Origin: an uncultured Spirochaetia bacterium | GTDB taxonomy: Bacteria; Spirochaetota; Brachyspiria; Brachyspirales; Brachyspiraceae | Assembly (NCBI GenBank): GCA_947038115.1 | Contig: CAMQVF010000011.1 | Span: forward strand, 1 to 34,946 | DNA length: 34,946 nucleotides | Reading direction: 5' to 3' | Part shown: piece after piece, positions 27,073-34,946 of the stretch | Position numbering within the stretch: position 1 is the first letter of the stretch | Layout: each line of letters opens with the position of its first letter | Notes under the pieces: model-generated | Databases searched by the model: none | The model's input: the letters and a program-made list of their open reading frames with translations, nothing else | What the model was told of the DNA's origin: nothing | Position numbers and translations under genes: made by a program

Positions 27073-28947
27073 CTATTTTACCCCTGTCAAATATTCGATT
27101 TGCCTGTCCACATGAAAATCTTTAAAGATAGCGTCATTTTCTGTGATAGATCGAGCCATTCGGTAATAATACAAAGCCTTATCCAGAGAACCCAATTTAT
27201 AGTAAACATCAGCAATATGAGTAATAATTTCTACATTGTTATTCTCACTATAAATAGCAGCCTTAAACAACATAGTGAGAGCGTCCCCATATTCGCCTTT
27301 TTTAGAAAGCCCAACAGCTAAAGTATCAAGAAAATATATATTCTTAGGATCTTGTTTCAAGCCTTTTTTAGCAATCTCAATTCCTTTATCGATATCTATG
27401 TCAAGTTCAATTAAAACCCAAGCATAATTATTATGATACATAACATCATCAAGGTATTCATCATATAAATATTTCGTATATTTTATAGCCAAATCTTTAT
27501 CGTCCATTTCTAACACTATAGAAAATGCTTTGTTATAATTATCAAAATCAATATTCGCTAACCTTTCATAATTATACAAATTATCAGTTAATAATTGAGA
27601 CACTTTTTTATAATCATTTTTTTTATAGTATGCAAATGACTCATAAATAATTTTAAATTTATTATCCATGCTATTTATAATTTCTAAAGCTCTATCATAT
27701 TCTTTTGTTTTGTAGATTAAAATAGAAACTAAACTTTCTCTAGCTTTTTCATCAGTGCTATTTATTTTCAAATATTCTTCTAAAACATCCCTCGACTTCT
27801 CATAAAGTCCTTGGTCATAATATCCATAAGCAATGGTTAAGTACAAATTATTATATTTTTCACTATTCTTAAAGCTATCTAAAATTTCAAGATGAGGTTT
27901 TATACTATCAAATATAGCCATTTGAGAGTAAAATATTATAATACCAATTTCCGATTCTTTTTTTTGTTCATCATTGCCAACTTTTTGAACCAAATAATAA
28001 TAAAGTTGTATAAGATCAATATCTGTACTTCCCCTTGAAAACTCTATTTGAAGCATCTCAATTGCCTTTTCATATCCATCATTTTTGGCAATATAAATAA
28101 TATCTATAAATCTGGGTACATTTTGAAAAGTTGAATAGACCTTATCAAAAATCTCTTCCTTATATTCATCTGCCAAAACACTTAAAAGACAAGCATAGAC
28201 TAAAAAATTATCATCATATAAAGAACCCGCAATATAAATACTAGCTTTATAAGCGAGTGAGAATTTTTCCAAAGCTTGAAGCGATTTAACCAAAATATAA
28301 CCTGCAGTAACCCTGTCTTCATGAGATAAATACTCAGAAGATAAATTCTCTATTCTCGCAGCCGCTTCATTATAAAGCCCCAAATAAAACTGACTTACCG
28401 CATAATAAAAATCGTAATAAACTAAATACTTAAGAGAACCACCTCTATTAATATCTACGCGTTCAAAATATTTAACAGCTTTACTATATTCAGCATTTTC
28501 ATAATCAATAACTCCCAATACAATTAAAGCATTATTATTAAAAGGGTTAATTTGTAGTGCCCGAGAAAAATAATATTTCGATTTCTTCACGTCGCCTTTC
28601 AAAAAGAAATAAAGTTCCCCTAAAAGAACATTGACATTATCATTATTAAAATCGAGCAATGCAACTTTTTTATACATTTTAATACTCGATTCATAATCTT
28701 CAAGGCCTTGATATACTTCACCCAAGTCGAAAAATATTTCTGGACTTTGAATTTCATTTGTAATTTTTTCTAAAATAACTTTAGATTTTTCTAAGTTGTT
28801 AAAAATATCTTGTTTATTCGTTGATATCGCCGCAAGGTCTTTATAATGAATTGCTAATGAATAATCTATATTAAATTTCGTAGTATTAGTTTGTGAATAT
28901 ACATTATAAGAAAAGCAAAATAGAAAAAGCAAAATAATAGTTTTCAT
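27073..28947 (-). CDS. secreted TPR-repeat protein
   Basis: From the ATG at 28947 the product has 624 residues: a signal peptide (MKTIILLFLFCFSYNVYSQ) followed by many tetratricopeptide repeats, such as IFFDLGEVYQGLEDYESSI, NNNALIVLGVIDYENAEY, LYLTIAYGYYDQGLYEKS and YFLDTLAVGLSKKGEYGDA. It probably acts as a periplasmic scaffold for protein complexes. The start was moved from an upstream TTG at 28965 because GGAG lies 7 bases before the ATG and the signal peptide begins there. It heads the unit that continues with the LolA-like gene, rsmG and the glycosyltransferase. Confidence 0.85.
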   Translation of the reverse strand: MKTIILLFLFCFSYNVYSQTNTTKFNIDYSLAIHYKDLAAISTNKQDIFNNLEKSKVILEKITNEIQSPEIFFDLGEVYQGLEDYESSIKMYKKVALLDFNNDNVNVLLGELYFFLKGDVKKSKYYFSRALQINPFNNNALIVLGVIDYENAEYSKAVKYFERVDINRGGSLKYLVYYDFYYAVSQFYLGLYNEAAARIENLSSEYLSHEDRVTAGYILVKSLQALEKFSLAYKASIYIAGSLYDDNFLVYACLLSVLADEYKEEIFDKVYSTFQNVPRFIDIIYIAKNDGYEKAIEMLQIEFSRGSTDIDLIQLYYYLVQKVGNDEQKKESEIGIIIFYSQMAIFDSIKPHLEILDSFKNSEKYNNLYLTIAYGYYDQGLYEKSRDVLEEYLKINSTDEKARESLVSILIYKTKEYDRALEIINSMDNKFKIIYESFAYYKKNDYKKVSQLLTDNLYNYERLANIDFDNYNKAFSIVLEMDDKDLAIKYTKYLYDEYLDDVMYHNNYAWVLIELDIDIDKGIEIAKKGLKQDPKNIYFLDTLAVGLSKKGEYGDALTMLFKAAIYSENNNVEIITHIADVYYKLGSLDKALYYYRMARSITENDAIFKDFHVDRQIEYLTGVK

Positions 28948-29010
28948 CAATACTCCAAGTAACAATACTGTTTAAATATAATATACTCTCAATTAAAATA
29001 AAAATCTACT

Positions 29011-29040
29011 ATTCTATAACAAAATATGCCTTAATGTAAA
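29011..29040 (-). promoter_or_regulatory. candidate promoter of the TPR-rsmG unit
   Basis: On the minus strand, TTTACA (29035-29040), an 18-base spacer and TAGAAT (29011-29016) precede the TPR gene by about 64 bases. TATAGA, two bases nearer the -35, is an alternative -10. Confidence 0.45.
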
Positions 29041-29049
29041 AAAGCGACT

Positions 29050-30042
29050 TTATTTTTTCAAGTAACCATTCGGATTATTTTTATGCCAATTCCATGCCGA
29101 CTCAACTATGGTTTCAAGGGAAGTAATTTCTGGCTTCCAACCTAAAATTTTATGAGCAAGTTCACTGCTCGCTATAAGTTCGGACGAATCACCCAAACGT
29201 CTAGGCTCTATAATTGCAGGAATTTCATGCCCTGTAATTTTACGCGAAATTTCTATAACTTCACGAACACTAAAACCTTTGCCATTACCCAAGTTGCAAG
29301 ATACACTAGCACCATTTTTTTGTAAATACTCCATAGCCTTTATATGAGCAAGTGCTAAATCGCAAACATGAATATAATCTCTTAAACAAGTTCCATCAGG
29401 AGTTGGATAATCATCGCCAAAAACTTTTATAGAGTCACGCTGATTCAACGCCACTTGAAGTATTAACGGAATTAAATGCGACTCTGGGTTATGAGCTTCA
29501 CCAATAAGCCCATTAGAATGAGCACCCGAAGCGTTAAAATAACGAAGCGCCACATAATTAATGTCATAAGCATTGCTATACCAATAAAGTATATTTTCTA
29601 GGGCTAATTTACTATCGCCATAAGGATTAGTAGGAATTTTTCTATATTCTTCTTTAAGTGGAATATTTTCAGGCTCGCCATATACGGCAGCTGTTGATGA
29701 AAAAACAAAATTTTTGACGCCGTTTTCTATCATAGAATCGAGTAAAACAATAGAGTTTACTAAATTATTATTATAATATTTGGAAGGATTGACAACACTC
29801 TCCCCCACTTCTATATATGCACAAAGATGAAATACTGTATCGACTTTATGATTTGTAAATATTTTTTTTAATAATTCTTTATCGCCAATACTACCATGAT
29901 AAAAATTTTCAATATAAGGAATTGATTCAATATATCCAGAGTCAAGCGAATCAATTACAACAGTATCGATATTATATTTTTTAAGTTCTTCACAAACATG
30001 AGAACCAATATATCCAGCACCACCACATACTAAAACAGCCAT
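29050..30042 (-). CDS. galE: UDP-glucose 4-epimerase
   Basis: Interconverts UDP-glucose and UDP-galactose with bound NAD, feeding surface polysaccharide or galactose use. The 330-residue product has the Rossmann motif GGAGYIGSH (7-15), SSTAAVYGEP (115-124) and the catalytic Tyr141-x3-Lys145 in NPYGDSKLALE; RYFNASGAH, GTCLRDYIHVCDLA and the C-terminal LGWKPE motif are those of GalE. AGGAG lies before the ATG. It follows the foldase gene by 32 bases and probably shares its mRNA. Confidence 0.96.
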   Translation of the reverse strand: MAVLVCGGAGYIGSHVCEELKKYNIDTVVIDSLDSGYIESIPYIENFYHGSIGDKELLKKIFTNHKVDTVFHLCAYIEVGESVVNPSKYYNNNLVNSIVLLDSMIENGVKNFVFSSTAAVYGEPENIPLKEEYRKIPTNPYGDSKLALENILYWYSNAYDINYVALRYFNASGAHSNGLIGEAHNPESHLIPLILQVALNQRDSIKVFGDDYPTPDGTCLRDYIHVCDLALAHIKAMEYLQKNGASVSCNLGNGKGFSVREVIEISRKITGHEIPAIIEPRRLGDSSELIASSELAHKILGWKPEITSLETIVESAWNWHKNNPNGYLKK

Positions 30043-30074
30043 ATTAAACTCCTCTAAATATATAGCAATACAGA

Positions 30075-31514
30075 TTAATTTAAATCATTACGCTTAACTT
30101 TAGCTTTAGAAATTGCATTATCAGTCCACTGCGACTCAACTCGATTAGCCAAACCTTCAACATCAGCCTTCGTGTCTGCTGCAACCATCAAAGATTCTTT
30201 ACTTGGCTTAATTTCTGAAATAATTTTAATTACTGCAACACCATTGTCAAATTTTATAACATCAGTTGTCGCACCAACTTCAGTAGCGAAAATATAATTA
30301 TAAAAATCAGGATGAGCTAATTCAGGTATTAAATTATTATCAGCATCTAAAATTCTATCTTGTCCATAATAAAAAGGAGATGCATTTTTGTAATACTTAG
30401 CACCGACACCTAAAAGCGAATTGTCCGCCATAGCACTTTTTAATATATTAACTTGATTTTCTTTTTCAGCACTAAGCAAAGTGTCAATATTTTTAGACAA
30501 ATACTCATCCATCAAAACACTAGCAAGAACATTACTTGAAGCATCAGGAACTTTAATGTTATCAAGATGAACAATATAAGCAATATCATTATCATAAATT
30601 ATGTCAAGAAGAATGTTAGTTCTACTTTCAGAAAAAACAATCTCAGAAACTTTAAGGCTTGGAAATTCTGCCTCTGTAATATAACCAAATTTTCCACCCA
30701 TCTCTTTTGAAGGATGAAGACTATTAGTTGTCGCTAAATCGGCAAATAACGCAATATTTGTAGATAATGTCTCATGCAATTCTCGAGCCAAAGCATTTTC
30801 ATCAACAGCAATTAATGATATATTTGCTTGAACAAAATTAGTTTTATTAGCATTAAAAAAGTTCTCCATATCTTCTTGTGGAATTTCTTTATTTGCTACC
30901 ATAGAAGCCACATCAATATAATACATTTCAATATTTCTCTTTGTATTAACTTTAGCAGTTTCACGTATTTTTTCTAAATTAGATGTTTTTACTTTATTAA
31001 AAAGTTCACTTTCAATAGTGCCTATTTGAATAGAGTTTTCAATATCTTTTTGAACTTTTGATTTTTCACTTTGTGTGCTCTGTCTTAAAAAATTATCATA
31101 TTGAGCTTGATTAAAAATACCATTCGTTCCAACAAATTGACTTTTCATAGCATTAACAATAAACTCATCGCTTACATTAATATTCTTTTTAGCCAAATCT
31201 TCAAGCAATATACTTCGCACCGCTGTTCGAAAAGCAAGTGTGTCGATATATTCTAAAACTATTTCATTAGGCTCAATACCAAATGATTTATAATTTTCAA
31301 TAAGTTGCAGATACGAACGTCCATAAACACTATCTCTACTATAATAAATAGGTTTACCATCAACACTACCTATGACAGGAGTGCCTTGAGTTCCAGCGGT
31401 ATCGATTATTAAAAAATATCCTATAAGTAAAATAGAGACAGCACTAATGGCTATCCACTGAAGTGTTTTAACAATTGGGTTTTTCTTTTTAGGCACATAA
31501 TGTGGCTTAGACAT
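30075..31514 (-). CDS. membrane-anchored parvulin-type foldase (SurA/PpiD-like)
   Basis: From the ATG at 31514 the product has 479 residues. It has a basic tail, one membrane helix at about 17-37, a SurA-type chaperone region (VDGKPIYYSRDSVYGRSY through IRETAKVNTKRN) and a PpiC-like domain at about 230-325 with FADLATTNSLHPSKEMGGKFGY, whose GG pair is typical of parvulins. The chain faces the periplasm and should help fold outer-membrane or secreted proteins. An open frame extends 21 codons further up, but GAGGAAATT just before 31514 and the normal basic/helix start there decide for the shorter form. It could lack isomerase activity, because the domain is divergent. Confidence 0.82.
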   Translation of the reverse strand: MSKPHYVPKKKNPIVKTLQWIAISAVSILLIGYFLIIDTAGTQGTPVIGSVDGKPIYYSRDSVYGRSYLQLIENYKSFGIEPNEIVLEYIDTLAFRTAVRSILLEDLAKKNINVSDEFIVNAMKSQFVGTNGIFNQAQYDNFLRQSTQSEKSKVQKDIENSIQIGTIESELFNKVKTSNLEKIRETAKVNTKRNIEMYYIDVASMVANKEIPQEDMENFFNANKTNFVQANISLIAVDENALARELHETLSTNIALFADLATTNSLHPSKEMGGKFGYITEAEFPSLKVSEIVFSESRTNILLDIIYDNDIAYIVHLDNIKVPDASSNVLASVLMDEYLSKNIDTLLSAEKENQVNILKSAMADNSLLGVGAKYYKNASPFYYGQDRILDADNNLIPELAHPDFYNYIFATEVGATTDVIKFDNGVAVIKIISEIKPSKESLMVAADTKADVEGLANRVESQWTDNAISKAKVKRNDLN

Positions 31515-31548
31515 AATTTCCTCACGAGTAAAATATATTTTGTTTGCA

Positions 31549-31577
31549 ACAATATTATGAAAGCAATAAAAAGTCAA
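31549..31577 (-). promoter_or_regulatory. candidate promoter of the foldase-galE unit
   Basis: On the minus strand, TTGACT (31572-31577), a 17-base spacer and TATTGT (31549-31554) lie 35 bases before the foldase ATG. This also argues for the shorter foldase start, since the longer frame would begin inside the promoter. Confidence 0.5.
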
Positions 31578-31706
31578 ATATAGATTTTAATTATTTATTT
31601 AGATATACCTTAAAATAAAAAAAATGTTGAAAAAATAATAATAGCATTATAAAATAATAGTCTCAATAGTGTATAAAAAAAATAACACTTTAATAAGGAA
31701 TACAAT

Positions 31707-32027
31707 ATGACAACTAACAGAGAAGAATTAGCAGCATTGCTTCTTCAAAACAAATTAAATATAACTGAAGAAAACAAAAAAGATGAAATGGTCTCAAGAC
31801 TAAACAAAGACTTAGAATTTATTGAAGGTTTATTTCAAGTGAATACAGATAATATTGAGCCATTATTCCATGTTATCGAATTGCCTGATCTACGTAGAGA
31901 TGACATTGAAGGCGAGACTTTAGACAATGAAACCATCATGAACCTTGCCCGTGCCAGCGAATATGGTTATATTATTGTTCCTGCAGTTCCTGCCGCTCTA
32001 GAGAGTAGTGAACATAAAACTAACTAA
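31707..32027 (+). CDS. gatC: GatC, subunit of Asp/Glu-tRNA amidotransferase
   Basis: Smallest subunit of GatCAB, which converts Glu-tRNA(Gln) and Asp-tRNA(Asn) to the correct amides. The 106-residue product has the LNKDLEFIEGLFQVNTDNIEPLFHV stretch (quoted in part as NKDLEFIEGL and NIEPLFHVIELPDLRRDD), followed by YIIVPAVP near the end where the family has VP. gatA and gatB are not adjacent. AAGGA lies 8 bases before the ATG, in an AT-rich leader with no convincing promoter; TTGAAA (31627-31632) with TATAAA (31648-31653) has a short 15-base spacer. Confidence 0.88.
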   Translation: MTTNREELAALLLQNKLNITEENKKDEMVSRLNKDLEFIEGLFQVNTDNIEPLFHVIELPDLRRDDIEGETLDNETIMNLARASEYGYIIVPAVPAALESSEHKTN

Positions 32028-32047
32028 ATTAAGAAAAATTCAAATAT

Positions 32048-32779
32048 ATGTCACCTAAAAAACATAAAGAATCTAGAAAAAAACATGTAATTGGAATTAT
32101 AGCGTTTTTAATTTTCCCATTAGACTTCTTACTTAAATTTGTAAATATTAGAATTAGAAATATAATTAAAAAAATCGTACTTGGTTTTTTAACTGCTATT
32201 ATATTATACTGCTTAATAACTTTAGTAATAAGATTCGACAGGATGCCAACAAATTCTATGCTCGATACCATAAAAAAAGAGCAATTAGTAATAACATCGA
32301 AACTTCGATATGCAATTACAATTCCCCCATTTGTATCAAAACTTACAAAAAAGACAATAGTATTTTCAAGACCTAAAAGAGGTGATATAGTTTTAATAAA
32401 AAATCCAAGACTTAAAAAGAAAAACTTCTTCGTCAATATTACGGCATATCCGATATATTTTATTACACTTGGAAAAGTTAATAATTTAGAAAATAACTAT
32501 ATAGTAAAAAGAATCATAGGACTTCCGAATGAATCTATAGAAATTAAAGATAAAGTCATATATATAAACAACGAAGAATTGAATGAGCCTTGGCTAAAAA
32601 CACATAATGACAGAAGAGTTCTAGACAAAGATGTGTCGAATCGCGATAATCTCGACTCTTATATAGTAGGCTACAATCAATATTTCGTACTAAGCGACAA
32701 CAGAGACTACGGCTATGACAGCAGAGACTTCGGCGATGTACATTTTGGACTTATCAAAGGCAAAGTCATATCCAAATAG
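32048..32779 (+). CDS. lepB: signal peptidase I
   Basis: Membrane serine protease that removes signal peptides from secreted proteins. The 243-residue product has two hydrophobic segments at about 14-33 and 43-62, catalytic Ser70 in MPTNSMLDTI, RGDIVLIKNP (box C), the catalytic Lys154 in YIVKRIIGLPNE and SDNRDYGYDSRDFG (box E). Box B normally reads SMxPT; here it is SMLDT, and box E starts SDNR rather than GDNR, so it is a divergent member. It follows gatC by 20 bases. Its stop is 1 base from that of the convergent STAS gene. Confidence 0.9.
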   Translation: MSPKKHKESRKKHVIGIIAFLIFPLDFLLKFVNIRIRNIIKKIVLGFLTAIILYCLITLVIRFDRMPTNSMLDTIKKEQLVITSKLRYAITIPPFVSKLTKKTIVFSRPKRGDIVLIKNPRLKKKNFFVNITAYPIYFITLGKVNNLENNYIVKRIIGLPNESIEIKDKVIYINNEELNEPWLKTHNDRRVLDKDVSNRDNLDSYIVGYNQYFVLSDNRDYGYDSRDFGDVHFGLIKGKVISK

Positions 32780-32780
32780 T

Positions 32781-33119
32781 TTAATCCCCAAGTTCCGAAA
32801 CTGCATCTGCTACAGAACCATAAACTGAAAATAAATCTTCAAGCTCTACAGTTTTGAAAATCTTTGTAACTATTTCAGGTACACAAGCAAGCGCAAATTT
32901 TCCGCTTTTATCTTTAAGTTTTCTCATAGAAGATATAAAAACTCTAAGCCCACTTGAACTCAAATACTCCACACTGCTAAGATCTACTACAATAAAAATA
33001 TGCTTAGAATCGATAAGTTTTTCAATTTCTGTCTCTAATGAAATCGACAAACCAACGTCAAGCTTTCCAATTATAGAGATAACTTCTACACCATTTTTTT
33101 CTTCTATATGAACGCTCAT
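32781..33119 (-). CDS. STAS-domain anti-sigma factor antagonist
   Basis: This 112-residue, single-domain STAS protein belongs to the SpoIIAA/RsbV group, which is switched by phosphorylation of a serine and releases a partner from an anti-sigma kinase. VVDLSSVEYLSSSGLRVFI (44-62) holds the switch; by alignment Ser55 is the phospho-site, and the Asp that usually precedes it is Ser54. KLDVGLS and GKFALACV are also family-like. AGGAG lies 7 bases before the ATG. No partner kinase or sigma factor is in the window, so the target is unknown; in spirochaetes such proteins may act in other partner-switching pathways. Confidence 0.9.
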   Translation of the reverse strand: MSVHIEEKNGVEVISIIGKLDVGLSISLETEIEKLIDSKHIFIVVDLSSVEYLSSSGLRVFISSMRKLKDKSGKFALACVPEIVTKIFKTVELEDLFSVYGSVADAVSELGD

Positions 33120-33161
33120 AAAAAATAACTCCTATTTAATTTAAACCATTACTGCATAAGC

Positions 33162-33190
33162 AATATATCAAAAAAAATAATATAAGTCAA
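33162..33190 (-). promoter_or_regulatory. promoter of the STAS gene
   Basis: On the minus strand, TTGACT (33185-33190), a 17-base spacer and TATATT (33162-33167) lie about 43 bases before the ATG. It begins directly downstream of the NhaC terminator. Confidence 0.6.
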
Positions 33191-33209
33191 CTTTATATCA
33201 TTTAAATTC

Positions 33210-33251
33210 AAAAAAAAGAAAGCCGACTCAGTAATTAATCTGAATCGGCTT
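33210..33251 (-). terminator. intrinsic terminator of the NhaC gene
   Basis: AAGCCGA (33220-33226) pairs with TCGGCTT (33245-33251), one mismatch follows, then TCAG pairs with CTGA around an 8-base loop. On the minus strand the stem is followed by a T-rich run (TTCTTTTTTT, 33210-33219). It lies 17 bases after the stop of the antiporter gene. Confidence 0.8.
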
Positions 33252-33268
33252 ATTATAAATATAGTTTT

Positions 33269-34609
33269 TTAAGACTGACTATCCCACTTCCAAGGATTTT
33301 TCTTAATATATCGATTCGCAAAAGGAATAAATATAGAAGAAATAGCCAAAATCGCAAGAAGACCTTGATACCATAAATAAGGGAATACCATAGAAAATCC
33401 TATGCTACCTTCTGTGAATTTTAGCATAATGAGCATTTGTGCCCCATAAGGAATAACTCCTTGCCAAATACAAGCAAAAACATCTAAAAGAGTCGATGTG
33501 CGACGGGGGTCTACTTTATATTTATTGCTGATCTGTTTTGCAATAGAACCATTAACAATAATAGCGACAGTATTATTTGCCACCGCAATATCGGTGAGGC
33601 TTACTAGTGTTGCAATTCCTAGTTCAGCACTTTTTCGACCCTTGATAAGTTTTTGCACTTTTTGAAGAAGCCATTCAATACCACCAGCATTAATTACAAG
33701 CCCAGCAAGTCCGCCAGTAAGAAGAGACAAAATAAATATCTCGTTCATGCTTGTAAAACCTTTGTAGATATTTTGACTATATCCCAAAAATCCAAAATCT
33801 CCAAAAATGAAACCGACAACTCCTGATGCGACAATTCCACTTAATAATACAAGAAATACATTTAGTCCAAATAAAGACATTCCTAAAACTAGAATATAAG
33901 GTAATACTTTAATAATATTATAAGAAAGAGTTTCTATTTGAGGAATTTGAGTTGGTTGTCCAAAGATTAATAATAAAATAATAGTTAAAATAGCAGTAGG
34001 GAGAACAATAGCTAAATTGACACGAAACTTATCTTTCATCTCTACACCTTGAGTACGAGTCGAGGCGATTGTAGTATCAGAAATCATAGAAAGATTATCT
34101 CCAAACATAGCACCACCTATTAAAGCTCCTAATACTAGAGGCAAATACACTCCACTTTTTTCAGCTAATCCTATAGCGATAGGCCCTACAGCGACAATAG
34201 CTCCAACCGAAGTTCCTGTAGCCGTAGAAATAAAAGCAGCAATAATAAAAATTCCAACAGCAATAAATTGAGGCGGTATAAAAGTGAGCCCTAAATTAAC
34301 AGTAGCATCAACACCACCCATTGCACTAGCCACAGTCGCAAAAGCACCAGCTAAAAGATAAACCATGCACATTGTCATGATATCTTCTTGCCCACATCCT
34401 TTTAAGAATATATGAACTTTATGTTTTAAATTGCCGTCAAAAATGAGAAAAGCAACAATGATGCCCACAAAAGCTGCAACTGGAGACGGTAATTGATAGA
34501 ATGCCATATCAGTACCAATCATTTGTAAGAAAATTCCTGCTCCCAAATAAAGTCCTATAAAAACAATAAACGGGATAAGCCCCTTAAAACTGGCTTTAGG
34601 TTGTATCAT
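33269..34609 (-). CDS. nhaC: NhaC-family Na+/H+ antiporter
   Basis: Inner-membrane exchanger of about 11-12 segments that moves sodium out against protons, for pH and salt control. The 446-residue product has the NhaC-family signatures GTSVGAIVAVGPIAIG near 127-142, GALIGGAMFGDNLSMISDTT near 161-180 and SLTDIAVANNTVAIIV near 339-354. Some members exchange malate and lactate or other solutes, so the substrate is by family only. GGAG lies 8 bases before the ATG, it has its own promoter and a terminator, and it is a single-gene unit. Confidence 0.9.
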   Translation of the reverse strand: MIQPKASFKGLIPFIVFIGLYLGAGIFLQMIGTDMAFYQLPSPVAAFVGIIVAFLIFDGNLKHKVHIFLKGCGQEDIMTMCMVYLLAGAFATVASAMGGVDATVNLGLTFIPPQFIAVGIFIIAAFISTATGTSVGAIVAVGPIAIGLAEKSGVYLPLVLGALIGGAMFGDNLSMISDTTIASTRTQGVEMKDKFRVNLAIVLPTAILTIILLLIFGQPTQIPQIETLSYNIIKVLPYILVLGMSLFGLNVFLVLLSGIVASGVVGFIFGDFGFLGYSQNIYKGFTSMNEIFILSLLTGGLAGLVINAGGIEWLLQKVQKLIKGRKSAELGIATLVSLTDIAVANNTVAIIVNGSIAKQISNKYKVDPRRTSTLLDVFACIWQGVIPYGAQMLIMLKFTEGSIGFSMVFPYLWYQGLLAILAISSIFIPFANRYIKKNPWKWDSQS

Positions 34610-34640
34610 AGAGAAACTCCTTTATTATATATATCAACCC

Positions 34641-34669
34641 ATTATACTACATATTCATCATAAAAACAA
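34641..34669 (-). promoter_or_regulatory. promoter of nhaC
   Basis: On the minus strand, TTGTTT (34664-34669), a 17-base spacer and a perfect TATAAT (34641-34646) lie about 32 bases before the ATG at 34609. Confidence 0.6.
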
Positions 34670-34708
34670 GAATATAAAGAAATAAATACTAAAAATAGTT
34701 ATCTAGCA

Positions 34709-34737
34709 TTTACAATATTTAGTAGAAAATGTATAAT
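34709..34737 (+). promoter_or_regulatory. promoter of the lipoprotein at the window end
   Basis: TTTACA (34709-34714), a 17-base spacer and TATAAT (34732-34737) lie about 32 bases before the GTG at 34769, divergent from the nhaC promoter. Confidence 0.65.
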
Positions 34738-34768
34738 CTAAATGAAGAATTAAGGAGTAAAATATATC

Positions 34769-34946
34769 GTGAAAGCATTATCCAAAATTACACTATTAAG
34801 CATATTATTAATTACAGGAGCTTGTAGCAAAGGTTCTAGAAGTTCTGCTGAAGAAGGAGCAAATATTGCTCTCAAAAGATTAGGGAACACATCTAGTATG
34901 ACTTTATGGGACAGCAGAGTCTCATTCCATGTTGATGCCTTACTCA
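34769..34946 (+). CDS. putative lipoprotein (5' part only, cut by window)
   Basis: A frame opens with GTG at 34769 and runs to the window end without a stop, 59 codons. It starts MKALSKITLLSILLITGAC, a type II signal peptide with Cys19 and a loose lipobox as in spirochaetes, then a Ser-rich stretch and a short segment with RLGNTSSMTLWDSRVSFHV. AGGAG at 34753-34757 lies 11 bases before the GTG, slightly long but with no better start. Promoter, ribosome site and signal peptide agree, so the gene is real; its function cannot be read from this part. Confidence 0.7.
   Translation, partial: MKALSKITLLSILLITGACSKGSRSSAEEGANIALKRLGNTSSMTLWDSRVSFHVDALL

Noticed and set aside
29035-29040. TGTAAA near the galE-TPR gap as a second Pho box
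   Set aside because: It is a single copy; it serves better as a -35 element, and the operon has no phosphate link.
32029-32436. A 135-codon antisense frame over lepB
   Set aside because: It lies wholly over conserved lepB and looks hydrophobic only because lepB's lysine-rich AT-rich codons read as Phe/Leu/Ile on the other strand.

Overview
The window is AT-rich, gene-dense chromosomal DNA with no gap above about 160 bases between genes. It looks like a housekeeping segment of a didermic, motile bacterium, most plausibly a spirochaete. The evidence is several type II signal peptides with loose lipoboxes, a periplasm-facing SurA/PpiD-type foldase, a CheX-type chemotaxis phosphatase, a STAS anti-sigma antagonist, GatC (indirect Gln/Asn-tRNA charging) and HEAT- and TPR-repeat envelope proteins. 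Genus is not settled by the sequence; a Brachyspira- or Brevinema-like lineage is my guess from gene content and base composition. I see no CRISPR array, transposon, phage gene, rRNA or tRNA.

Layout. 1-1743 (minus): a 260-residue membrane protein, then a CrtI/CrtISO-like FAD oxidoreductase cut by the window edge. 1892-5629 (plus): hypB, an 893-residue iron-sulfur/flavin GltD-like oxidoreductase and hypA (TTG start), a nickel-maturation and redox cassette with no hydrogenase in sight. 5676-12192 (minus): a tightly packed seven-gene unit transcribed recX, alaS, HEAT lipoprotein, unknown lipoprotein, unknown 97-residue protein, ddl-type ligase, smpB. 12353-16512 (plus): cheX-like gene, lipoprotein amidase, gap, pgk and a cysteine-rich C_GCAxxG_C_C protein, with a hairpin between gap and pgk. 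16570-18168 (minus): an orphan peptide-binding lipoprotein with its own strong promoter.

18274-24827 (minus) is a complete phosphate regulon in the order pstS, pstC-pstA (fused into one gene), pstB, phoU, phoB, phoR. It is preceded by three TTTAC(A/G) direct repeats at 10-11 base spacing that look like a Pho box. 24947-28947 (minus): TPR protein, secreted protein of uncertain family, rsmG and a dolichol-phosphate-mannose-synthase-like glycosyltransferase. 29050-31514 (minus): a membrane-anchored parvulin-type foldase, then galE. 31707-32779 (plus): gatC and lepB. 32781-33119 (minus): STAS protein. 33269-34609 (minus): NhaC-type antiporter with a clear terminator. From 34769 (plus): start of another lipoprotein.

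The strongest points for a second look are the PstC-PstA fusion with its Bacillus-like Pho box and sensor kinase, the HypB/oxidoreductase/HypA cassette, a palindrome over the oppA promoter, and repeated use of TTG start codons (hypA, pstB, rsmG). I found no clear undescribed defence or mobile system.
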